From an uncultured Lachnospiraceae bacterium (GTDB taxonomy: Bacteria; Bacillota; Clostridia; Lachnospirales; Lachnospiraceae): DNA of 5,967 nt. Location of the stretch: contig CADCQU010000326.1 of the NCBI GenBank assembly GCA_902803635.1, forward strand, positions 1-5,967, given 5' to 3'. The notes under the pieces are model-generated. The model was not told the origin of the DNA, searched no databases, and saw only the letters and a program-made list of their open reading frames with translations. Below, one piece after another: positions 1-5,691 of this stretch (position 1 is the first letter of the stretch; the number at the start of each line of letters is the position of its first letter). The position numbers and the translations under genes were made by a program.

Positions 1-1568
1 ATGCGACCACCCTCGAAGAGGTATTTCGAGGAGGCACCCGCCCCGTAGGCGCGGATGTCGGTCAGCTCCTCCATGATAAGGATATTGTAAAGCCCCTCTT
101 TTCCCGGCAGCGCGAAGCCCGTGTTCTCAAGCCCGCCCTTCATATTCTTCTGGCGGTAGAGATAATAAGGCTCCATGCCCATTTGCCTGGCCGCGCCGTA
201 GGCTAGTCCGATAATCTCCTCGGAATTCTGGAACGACAGCCCCTCGTAGCGGCTCATGTCCTCAATCTTGCCCGCCTCAAAGGCCTCCCGCAGGGTTTTT
301 GTAAGCCGCGAAGCCCGCTTGACGGCCAGCGAATGCACCGTCAGCTCGTCCGGGCGCATTTGACAAATGGCTTCGCAGGTGTGCCGGACGTCCTCGGGTT
401 CCTCGCCGGGGAGTCCCAGGATGATGTCCATGTTGATGTTGTCAAATCCCTCCTCCCGCGCAAGCGTAAAGGCCCGCTGGGTGTCGAGGACGGTGTGCCG
501 GCGGCCGATAAGGTCGAGCGTCCGCTGGTTCATGGTCTGCGGGTTCACGGAAATGCGCCCGACGCCGTGGTCTTTGAGGATGCGGAGCTTTTCCCGGTCG
601 ATGGAATCGGGCCGGCCCGCCTCCACGGTATATTCATGGAGTTTCGACAAATCATAGATTTTTGCCGTTTCCGTAAGCAGTCGGTCGAGCTGCGCAGCCG
701 TGAGGGCCGTCGGCGTCCCGCCGCCGATGTAGAAAACCAGCGGTGTCAGCGATTTTCCCTCGGAAAGGTCCCGCTCCGCGCCCCTTTGCATCTCGGATAA
801 CAGAACGTCCAGGTACTCGTCCGTCCGCCTCGCCCAGGCATCCGTCGGCGAGGCCGAGAACGTGCAGTACAGGCAGATGGAGGGACAGAAGGGGATGTGG
901 GCGTAGAGGCAGAAGGGGCTGTCATTCTGAGGAGCGAAGCGACGAAGAATCCCGTCAGATGTGTCCGAAGCCTTAGGGGATTCTTCGCTTCGCTCAGAAT
1001 GACAGGTGACATCGCTGTCATTCTGAGGAGCGAAGCGACGAAGAATCCCGTCCGTTGTGTCCGAATCCTTACGGGATTCTTCGCTTCGCTCAGAATGACA
1101 GGTGGTTTGCGTAACATTCTGGCTCTCCTCAACGTAGGGCTGTAGCCCCACGGCCTCCAGGATTCTTCGCTCATTTTCCGCAACCTGCAACGCCAGCTCT
1201 GCCTTCTCGTTGGAAACGAGATAGGTCTCTTTTAAATAGGAAAGAATCTCGTCGCGCCCCTTCCCCTCCTCCATGAGCTTCATCGGGATCTTTGTCGGGC
1301 GAATGCCCGAGAGCGTCCCCCAGGGGAGCTTCCGGCCAGTATACGCGGACAGCGTCCGGTACAGCTCCCGCTTCAAGTCATTTTTCGCCTCCGTCCGGTC
1401 GACATAGTCCGGAATCTCCACCTCAATCCGAAGGTCGCGGGGAACATTTGCCTTCTCCGTATCGGAAACCGAAAAAATCTGCACCTCGTCGTCCGGAAAG
1501 AACGCCTTCACCAGAGAGTGCAGATCATAAAAAAAGTCTTCCTTATTGACACAAACGCCTACGTTCAT
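1..1568 (-). CDS. hemZ: HemZ-type coproporphyrinogen dehydrogenase (radical SAM), 3'-partial, with in-frame repeat insertion
   Basis: A radical SAM enzyme of the HemZ family, related to the oxygen-independent coproporphyrinogen III oxidases of haem synthesis. Translation gives 522 complete codons plus two bases with no stop, so the 3' end lies beyond the left edge. The N-terminal domain (about 1-140) carries the family-type WGTLSGIRPTK stretch at 83-93. The [4Fe-4S]/SAM motif CPSICLYC lies at 228-235 (Cys228, Cys232, Cys235), followed by YIGGGTPT at 280-287 and a TIM-barrel-like core ending near GAGASSKYLF at 509-518. Residues 157-220 region contains two 32-residue units encoded by palindromic repeats, inserted in frame between the two domains. 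Without them the protein would probably be near the usual length of roughly 500 residues. The start ATG at 1566-1568 follows a GAGGGAGAGG ribosome site. The gene is 90 bp downstream of the MBL hydrolase on the same strand. Family assignment is strong. Whether the enzyme makes haem or has another HemN/HemW-like role, and whether the insertion spoils activity, cannot be seen. Confidence 0.92.
   Translation of the reverse strand, partial: MNVGVCVNKEDFFYDLHSLVKAFFPDDEVQIFSVSDTEKANVPRDLRIEVEIPDYVDRTEAKNDLKRELYRTLSAYTGRKLPWGTLSGIRPTKIPMKLMEEGKGRDEILSYLKETYLVSNEKAELALQVAENERRILEAVGLQPYVEESQNVTQTTCHSERSEESRKDSDTTDGILRRFAPQNDSDVTCHSERSEESPKASDTSDGILRRFAPQNDSPFCLYAHIPFCPSICLYCTFSASPTDAWARRTDEYLDVLLSEMQRGAERDLSEGKSLTPLVFYIGGGTPTALTAAQLDRLLTETAKIYDLSKLHEYTVEAGRPDSIDREKLRILKDHGVGRISVNPQTMNQRTLDLIGRRHTVLDTQRAFTLAREEGFDNINMDIILGLPGEEPEDVRHTCEAICQMRPDELTVHSLAVKRASRLTKTLREAFEAGKIEDMSRYEGLSFQNSEEIIGLAYGAARQMGMEPYYLYRQKNMKGGLENTGFALPGKEGLYNILIMEELTDIRAYGAGASSKYLFEGGR
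920..1004 (+). repeat. 85-bp imperfect palindromic repeat, copy A (inside hemZ)
   Basis: The unit runs from TGTCATTCTGAG to CTCAGAATGACA. The long arm is 920-955, the loop 956-974 and the short arm 975-1004. The arms pair over about 30 bp, except that the long arm carries two extra triplets (GAG after TGTCATTCTGAG, and ACG after CGAAGCG), making the palindrome asymmetric and giving it a direction. One stem position is mismatched here (976 is G where copies B and C have C). Read in the hemZ frame it encodes CHSERSEES, a variable middle, then GILRRFAPQNDS. It differs from copy B at four of 85 positions, three of them in the loop. I recall this type of sequence as a dispersed repeat in many bacterial genomes, which often leaves CHSERSEES-like peptides in annotated proteins. 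The mechanism that spreads it is unknown to me. Confidence 0.93.
1016..1100 (+). repeat. 85-bp imperfect palindromic repeat, copy B (inside hemZ)
   Basis: Same length and orientation as copies A and C. The long arm is 1016-1051, the 19-nt loop 1052-1070 and the short arm 1071-1100. The arms pair as 12 + 7 + 11 bp, interrupted by two 3-nt bulges. The distance to copy A is 96 bp (85-bp unit plus an 11-bp spacer at 1005-1015), exactly 32 codons, so duplication preserves the hemZ frame. The loop shares GTGTCCGAA and CCTTA with copy A but not with copy C. This suggests that A and B arose from one another by local duplication rather than by two separate arrivals. Confidence 0.93.
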
Positions 1569-1658
1569 TTTCCTCTCCCTCGGCGTATACACAAATCAAA
1601 GCTCCGGGGATTTCGACGCATCCTCCCTCGGTGCTACTTTAAACCGCTTCTTTCGAAC
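1569..1658 (-). promoter_or_regulatory. Short hydrolase-hemZ intergenic gap with hemZ ribosome binding site
   Basis: The 90-bp gap contains the hemZ Shine-Dalgarno sequence (GAGGGAGAGG, ending three bases before the ATG; its GGGAG core sits six bases away). A second AG-rich stretch occurs about 55 bp upstream of the ATG. I see no stem followed by a T-run, and no convincing -35/-10 pair on the minus strand. The simplest reading is co-transcription with the upstream hydrolase gene. Confidence 0.5.
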
Positions 1659-2351
1659 CTACCGTATTCCCTTCACTCTCCGCTCATAACCGATCATCGT
1701 AATTTGGCCGTGCCCCGGGATGACCAGGGTATTCTCCGGCAACGTCGTGAGCAGCTTTTGCAGGGAAGCCCACATGGCCTCGTCGCTCCCGGTCGGGAAG
1801 TCCGTTCGGCCGTAGCTGCGGTAAAAGAGGGTGTCGCCGGCAAATAGAATCCCGGCATCGCCCAGCTCCTCCCGGCCCGTTCGGGAGCGCAGCAGGGAGC
1901 GTTTCTCCCCCTCCCTCGCCTTCAGGAAGAGGCAAATGCTCCCGCCGGTGTGTCCGGGGGTCTCCAGCACCTTGAGTCCGGCCCCGGCAAATGCCAGCTC
2001 CTCCCCCTCGGCAACCCAGACATTTGGCCGGACGACCGAGGGCACGCCGCCGTAGGGCGGACAGTTCAGACTATCGTCCTCGAACATCACCCTCTCCTTC
2101 GCCCCTGCGACGACGGGAAGGCCGGGGAACCTCCGGAGCAGATCGCCGACGGCCATCGTGTGGTCGTAATGCGCGTGCGTTAGAAGGATGGCCACGGGAC
2201 GGCCGCCCATGCCGGCCATTTCCTTCACGATGCGGTCCGCCTCATCCCCCGGATCGACAATGAGCGCCTCCTTTGTCTCCTCGTTAACGAGGATGCTGCA
2301 GTTCGTCCCCAGCATCCCCACCATCAGCATCTTCACAGTAAAATCCGCCAT
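1659..2351 (-). CDS. MBL-fold metallo-hydrolase (glyoxalase II-like)
   Basis: A 230-residue cytoplasmic metal-dependent hydrolase of the metallo-beta-lactamase superfamily, in the hydroxyacylglutathione hydrolase-like group (YcbL/GloB-like). The metal ligands are all visible: the THAHYDH motif at 58-64 (His59, His61, Asp63, His64), His134 in ETPGHTGGS, Asp173 in FAGDTLF and His214 in IPGHG. The family's SYGRTDFP segment is present at 179-186. There is no signal peptide or membrane segment. Two oddities are a charged stretch at about 144-166, between the SICLF and ILFAGDTLF strands, which looks longer than usual for this group, and a C-terminus (GYERRVKGIR) that departs from the usual ending in Asn-Pro. 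The start ATG at 2349-2351 has GAGGAGG seven bases upstream. These hydrolases commonly sit beside rel and hemZ in Firmicutes. The physiological substrate is unknown: a thioester such as S-lactoylglutathione or a bacillithiol/other thiol conjugate is possible, but this is inference. Confidence 0.93.
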   Translation of the reverse strand: MADFTVKMLMVGMLGTNCSILVNEETKEALIVDPGDEADRIVKEMAGMGGRPVAILLTHAHYDHTMAVGDLLRRFPGLPVVAGAKERVMFEDDSLNCPPYGGVPSVVRPNVWVAEGEELAFAGAGLKVLETPGHTGGSICLFLKAREGEKRSLLRSRTGREELGDAGILFAGDTLFYRSYGRTDFPTGSDEAMWASLQKLLTTLPENTLVIPGHGQITMIGYERRVKGIR

Positions 2352-2399
2352 GTTCGTTCCTCCTCGCCCCCTCTTCTGTTCTCACCCCAGCAGCTCCTC

Positions 2400-2452
2400 T
2401 TGGCTCCCCCTCCGGGGGAGCTGTCAGCGCCTCCGGCGCTGACTGAGAGGGG
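2400..2452. repeat. GC-rich double-hairpin dispersed repeat (GGCTCCCCC...GGGGGAGC / GTCAGCGCC...GGCGCTGAC)
   Basis: Two adjacent perfect hairpins. The first has an 8-bp stem, 2403-2410 with 2414-2421, closing a TCC loop. The second has a 9-bp stem, 2423-2431 with 2435-2443, also closing a TCC loop. GAGAGGGG follows. From memory, GGCTCCCC...GGGGAGCTGTCAGC...GCTGACTGAG is a repeat type scattered through intergenic regions of many Clostridia and Negativicutes genomes. Only one copy is in this window, so its dispersed nature is recalled rather than seen. It lies two bases past the rel stop codon and before the hydrolase ribosome site. No T-run follows either hairpin on the minus strand, so it is not a standard intrinsic terminator, but it could protect or process the mRNA. 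Confidence 0.7.
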
Positions 2453-2454
2453 CC

Positions 2455-4872
2455 TCACCCATTTTTCCTCTCCACATCAATTACATCCCGCACCTTCCGG
2501 ATCTCGCGGATCATCACGTCGAGCTCCTCATGGCTGTGCACATTGAACATAATCTCCAGCGAGGCGGTCCCGGTCTTGCTGGTTCGCGTCGTCAAATGCA
2601 GAATATCCACTTTCCGTTCAGAAAATACCCTGGATACATCCACGATCAGTCCGGTGCGGTTGCTGGCGTAGATGACGATATCCACCGGATACGCGTCCCC
2701 TATCTTCTCATCCTCCGGCAGGACCCACTCCACCTCAAGAAGCCGGTCGCGGTCCATGTCGGACATATGGAGGACGTTCACGCAGTCGTTGCGATGAATC
2801 GTCATGCCCCGCCCGCGCGTCACAAAGCCCACAATCTCGTCCCCCGGAATCGGGCTGCAGCATTTGGCAAAATGCACGGCCACGCCCTCCATGCCAAGGA
2901 CGACGACGCCGCCCTTTTCCCGCGGGGCAATCCTGATCCGTTCGGCGCCTGCATTTGTCGATGCGATAATCTCCTGGTCCGTCAACTGCTTTCGCTTGTC
3001 GTCCACGAAAAGGCCGGACAGCTTGTTCACGACCTGGCTGACCGCAAGCCCGCCATGGCCGATGGCCGCGAGCACCGCGTCCCAGTCCCGAAGGTTGTAC
3101 TTGCGAATCACGACCTCCTGATATGCCGGGCGCAGAAGCTCCGAGGTCGCGAAGCCCTTCTGCCGGATGGCGGCCTGCAAAAGCTCCTTTCCGTGCTCAA
3201 TATTGTCCGTCTTGAGCTCCTGGCGGAACCACTGGTTGATCTTGTTCTTCGCCGAGGGGCTCTTGACCTTCTTCAGCCAGTCCTGGCTCGGGCCGCGGCT
3301 GTTGTTCGAGGTAATAATCTCCACGCGGTCGCCATTTTTCAGCACCGTATCGATCGGACAGAGCTTCCCGTTAATCCGACAGCTCACCATGCGGTTGCCA
3401 ACGGCCGAATGGATGCTGTAGGCAAAATCAATCGCGCAGGAGCCATTTGGCAGCTCCTTCACGTCGCCCGCCGGCGTAAAGCAGTACACGTTCTCCGTAA
3501 AGAGGTCGAGGTCGTCCTTCAAAAGCGAGAGGAACTCGCGGTTGTCCGACATGTTCTGCTGCCACTCCAGGATCTGGCGCAGCCAGGTGAGCTTCTCCTC
3601 CTCCTGGTTCCCGCTAATCTTGCGGCCATTCGAGGCCTCCTTATACTTCCAGTGTGCGGCGATACCATATTCAGCCGTGCGGTGCATATCGAAAGTGCGG
3701 ATCTGAATCTCGAAGGGCGTGCCCTCGGGACCGATCATCGTGTTGTGGAGCGACTGGTAGCCGTTCTGCTTGGCCATCGCGATATAGTCTTTAAATCTAC
3801 CCGGAATAGGCCGATACATCTTGTGGATAATGCCAAGCGAGGCGTAGCACTCTGTCACCGTGTTCACAATGATGCGCACGGCGAAAAGGTCGTAAATCTG
3901 GTCAATGGTCTTGTCCTGGTTGACCATCTTCTTATAAATCGAGAAGAAATGCTTTACACGCCCCTTGACCTCGGCCTGAATTCCCTCCTTCGCGAGCTGT
4001 TCCTTCACCTCCCGCACGATGCCCTCGACAAATGCCTGTCGCTGGGTTTTGCGCATATCGACCTGGTGCACCAGATCGAAGTAGGCCTCCGGCTCCAGAT
4101 AGCGGAGGGCGAGGTCGTCCATCTCGACCTTGATTTTGGAAATGCCAAGTCGGCCGGCAATTGGGGAGTATATATCCATGGTCTCCCGCGCCTTCTCCCT
4201 CTGCTTGGCCGGCCGCTTGTACTGGAGCGTCCGCATGTTGTGCAGGCGGTCCGCCAGCTTGATCAGGATCACGCGGATATCCTTGGCCATCGCGAGGAAC
4301 ATTTTCCGAAGGTTCTCCGCCTGGATCTCCACCTTGTCGGCGTTGTAGTCGATCTGGCCGAGCTTGGTCACGCCGTCCACCAGAAGGGCCACCTCCGGCC
4401 CGAACTCGCGGAGGATGTCCTCATCGGTCACCGACGTGTCCTCGACCACGTCGTGCAAAAGCCCCGCCGCAATGGTCTCCTTGTCAAGCTCAATCTCGGC
4501 GAGGATGATCGCGACCCACAGGGGGTGCGTCACGTAGGGCTCGCCGGAATTTCGTATCTGGTCCTTGTGCGCCTCGGCCGCCACCTCGTAGGCCTTGCGG
4601 ATCATCGTAAGGTCCGAGGACGGGTGGTACTTGCGGACGCAGTTCTCCAACATCGCGTACAAGTCCTCCGGGCTTACGAAATCATTCGATTGCGGAACGC
4701 TCAGTTCATGGCGGTTTTGAAATACGTCCTCCGGCTTTGAAACGGGGAGCGTGTCCCCGCCGCCGGAAAGCTCTGCACCTGCGGGTCTACCTCCCCCGCT
4801 TTCGGGCAGTCTCTCAGAACTCTCCATCTTAACCTGTGTTTTTTCCTTAACTTTCAGTTCGTCCATCGACAT
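2455..4872 (-). CDS. rel: Bifunctional (p)ppGpp synthetase/hydrolase (RelA/SpoT homologue)
   Basis: An 805-residue ribosome-associated stringent response enzyme that transfers pyrophosphate from ATP to GTP/GDP and also hydrolyses (p)ppGpp. Domains in order: HD hydrolase (about 90-240), with His116, His140-Asp141, Glu144-Asp145 and Asp208...Asn212; synthetase (about 290-410), with Asp328 in IYDLFAVRI and Glu388 in FEIQIRT; TGS (about 459-520); a helical linker; a conserved cysteine/histidine region (HFAKCCSPIPGD at 667-678 and HRNDC at 693-697); and ACT (about 726-805). The RFKD motif at 359-362 is the RxKD form found in bifunctional enzymes rather than the ExDD of synthetase-only RelA. All hydrolase residues are present, so both activities are expected. 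The start at 4870-4872 is supported by CTCCCCC on the plus strand (GGGGGAG in the mRNA), five bases away. This start gives an N-terminal extension of about 65 residues, rich in Gly, Glu and Ser, that typical Rel proteins lack. The symbol relA is also commonly used for this gene. Confidence 0.97.
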   Translation of the reverse strand: MSMDELKVKEKTQVKMESSERLPESGGGRPAGAELSGGGDTLPVSKPEDVFQNRHELSVPQSNDFVSPEDLYAMLENCVRKYHPSSDLTMIRKAYEVAAEAHKDQIRNSGEPYVTHPLWVAIILAEIELDKETIAAGLLHDVVEDTSVTDEDILREFGPEVALLVDGVTKLGQIDYNADKVEIQAENLRKMFLAMAKDIRVILIKLADRLHNMRTLQYKRPAKQREKARETMDIYSPIAGRLGISKIKVEMDDLALRYLEPEAYFDLVHQVDMRKTQRQAFVEGIVREVKEQLAKEGIQAEVKGRVKHFFSIYKKMVNQDKTIDQIYDLFAVRIIVNTVTECYASLGIIHKMYRPIPGRFKDYIAMAKQNGYQSLHNTMIGPEGTPFEIQIRTFDMHRTAEYGIAAHWKYKEASNGRKISGNQEEEKLTWLRQILEWQQNMSDNREFLSLLKDDLDLFTENVYCFTPAGDVKELPNGSCAIDFAYSIHSAVGNRMVSCRINGKLCPIDTVLKNGDRVEIITSNNSRGPSQDWLKKVKSPSAKNKINQWFRQELKTDNIEHGKELLQAAIRQKGFATSELLRPAYQEVVIRKYNLRDWDAVLAAIGHGGLAVSQVVNKLSGLFVDDKRKQLTDQEIIASTNAGAERIRIAPREKGGVVVLGMEGVAVHFAKCCSPIPGDEIVGFVTRGRGMTIHRNDCVNVLHMSDMDRDRLLEVEWVLPEDEKIGDAYPVDIVIYASNRTGLIVDVSRVFSERKVDILHLTTRTSKTGTASLEIMFNVHSHEELDVMIREIRKVRDVIDVERKNG

Positions 4873-4905
4873 AGCCGCTCCCCCTTTCCTATCATTTTTT
4901 TATTA

Positions 4906-4938
4906 GGGTAGAGGGAGGCAAATGCCGATCCTCTACCC
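4906..4938 (-). promoter_or_regulatory. Hairpin in the rel leader
   Basis: A perfect 9-bp inverted repeat (4906-4914 GGGTAGAGG with 4930-4938 CCTCTACCC) encloses a 15-nt loop, which itself contains the small inverted repeat GGCA-AA-TGCC (4917-4926). In the minus-strand transcript it ends about 33 bases upstream of the rel start codon, and A-rich sequence follows rather than a T-run, so it is not a terminator. Its position just ahead of the ribosome site would suit an RNA-stability or translation role, but nothing in the sequence proves function. Confidence 0.4.
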
Positions 4939-4954
4939 CTCTCGCGAGCCGCGT

Positions 4955-4969
4955 GCTGCCGAAGGCAGC
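4955..4969 (-). promoter_or_regulatory. Small 6-bp hairpin between apt and rel
   Basis: GCTGCC and GGCAGC pair perfectly around a 3-nt loop, just after the stop codon of the putative 51-codon ORF. In the transcript the loop reads TTC and no T-run follows, so an intrinsic terminator is unlikely. An 8-bp palindrome, CTCGCGAG (4941-4948), lies next to it. It could be a processing or stability element, or chance. Confidence 0.25.
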
Positions 4970-4977
4970 TAAATTCC

Positions 4978-5133
4978 TTACGCACCTCTGTGAATAAAAC
5001 AGCGCGACGCACTGCACCCCGTGCCATCGCGCCGCGCAAGCATAGAACAGAAAACACCCCGAAAATTCCCGTCATGCACGATGTCTCCATGCCATGACAG
5101 TTCAGGCGTTCCCTCGCGGAATTCGCAGCGCAT
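4978..5133 (-). CDS. Possible small protein (51 aa), unrecognised
   Basis: An ATG at 5131-5133 opens 51 codons ending in TAA at 4978-4980, starting MRCEFREGTPELSWHGDIVH and ending in a Cys/Arg-containing tail (CFIHRGA). I do not recognise it. It has five cysteines, one tryptophan, no signal peptide and no membrane segment. In its favour is an excellent ribosome site: GGAGGAGG ends five bases before the ATG. It also begins 27 bases after the apt stop codon on the same strand, inside a 288-bp gap where nothing else codes. Against it are the lack of any known family, unremarkable composition, and another open frame covering the same bases. The ribosome site and start codon lie in the loop of a 9-bp inverted repeat. 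It could equally be a decayed gene remnant or a leader ORF upstream of rel. Confidence 0.3.
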   Translation of the reverse strand: MRCEFREGTPELSWHGDIVHDGNFRGVFCSMLARRDGTGCSASRCFIHRGA

Positions 5134-5155
5134 ATTTGCCTCCTCCGCGAATTCC
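5118..5155 (-). promoter_or_regulatory. Inverted repeat around the small-ORF ribosome site
   Basis: GGAATTCGC (5118-5126) and GCGAATTCC (5147-5155) form a perfect 9-bp stem with a 20-nt loop (5127-5146). In the minus-strand transcript the loop displays GGAGGAGG and the ATG of the putative 51-codon ORF. The hairpin begins six bases past the apt stop codon. No T-run follows, so it is not an intrinsic terminator. Confidence 0.4.
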
Positions 5156-5160
5156 CCGTA

Positions 5161-5691
5161 TTATTTCCCCGGATAGCTGATGACGGTGCGTACGTCGTAC
5201 CCTTTCAGCTTCTCACGGCCCTTCAGACCTTCCAGTTCCATCAAAAAGACCATGCAAACCACCTCGCCGCCCAGCTTCTCGATGAGCTTCGCGGCCGCCC
5301 CGACCGTCCCGCCAGTCGCAATGAGGTCGTCGACAATGACCGCCTTCATACCTGGCTTGATGGTATCCTTGTGCATCTCAATCACAGCCTTGCCGTACTC
5401 CAGGTCATAACCCTGCTCCAGAGTATCACAGGGGAGTTTTCCCTTCTTGCGGATAAGGCCAAGAGGCTTGTGCATGTTGTAGGCAAGCGCCGACGCGAAA
5501 ACGAAGCCCCGCGCCTCGGCCCCACAAACGATGTCAAAATCTACATCCGCCAGTTTCTTCTGCATCTCATCAATCGCGAGCTGAAAACCGTCCGCGTCCT
5601 CCAGAACCGTCGTGATGTCCCGGAACATAATCCCCGGCTCCGGAAAATCCGGAATCGTCCGCACATAATCCTCCACCTTCATTTTGGGCAT
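5161..5691 (-). CDS. apt: Adenine phosphoribosyltransferase
   Basis: A cytoplasmic 176-residue purine salvage enzyme that converts adenine and PRPP to AMP and pyrophosphate. It has the usual length for bacterial Apt. Family landmarks are FPEPGIMFRDIT at 16-27, the EARGF segment at 59-63, RKKGKLP at 81-87, YDLEYG at 95-100, and the PRPP-binding loop VIVDDLIATGGT at 118-129 with its acidic pair and TGGT. The start at 5689-5691 has GGAGG five bases upstream. A second ATG three codons in is possible but less well spaced. The gene directly follows a strong promoter and precedes rel, a pairing common in Firmicutes that links adenine salvage with alarmone metabolism. Nothing is unusual in the protein. 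Confidence 0.98.
   Translation of the reverse strand: MPKMKVEDYVRTIPDFPEPGIMFRDITTVLEDADGFQLAIDEMQKKLADVDFDIVCGAEARGFVFASALAYNMHKPLGLIRKKGKLPCDTLEQGYDLEYGKAVIEMHKDTIKPGMKAVIVDDLIATGGTVGAAAKLIEKLGGEVVCMVFLMELEGLKGREKLKGYDVRTVISYPGK

Noticed and set aside
920..1100. The tandem repeats as a CRISPR array
   Set aside because: There are only two units, 85 bp long with an 11-bp spacer. They are inside a gene, and another copy occurs alone 4.8 kb away.
897..1145. An 82-codon plus-strand frame made of the repeat
   Set aside because: It is almost entirely the palindrome read from the other side, opposite a real gene, with no supporting start signals.
746..1183. A 145-codon minus-strand frame through the repeats (VILSEAKNP... 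units)
   Set aside because: It overlaps hemZ in another frame. The correct hemZ frame is continuous and carries the radical SAM motif, and this one owes its openness to the repeat's own stop-free design.
1565..1621. An 18-codon minus-strand ORF whose TGA overlaps the hemZ ATG (ATGA)
   Set aside because: The overlap suggests translational coupling, but its AG-rich stretch abuts the ATG with almost no spacing and the peptide (MRRNPRSFDLC...) looks random. Not enough for a feature.
2403..2443. The GC-rich double hairpin as the rel terminator
   Set aside because: The stems are strong but no T-run follows on the minus strand. The next gene's ribosome site is close by, so read-through is expected.
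2530..4740. A 736-codon open frame on the plus strand, antisense to rel
   Set aside because: It is the mirror of a highly conserved rel gene in GC-rich codons. The translation is a His/Leu/Arg-rich shadow with no recognisable domain and no evident ribosome site.
4906..4938. The rel leader hairpin as a terminator for apt
   Set aside because: The sequence after the stem in the transcript is A-rich. The T-run is on the wrong side for minus-strand transcription.
4854..5090. A 78-codon minus-strand frame overlapping the rel start
   Set aside because: It overlaps rel out of frame, has no good ribosome site and no family resemblance. The 51-codon frame in the same gap has better start signals.
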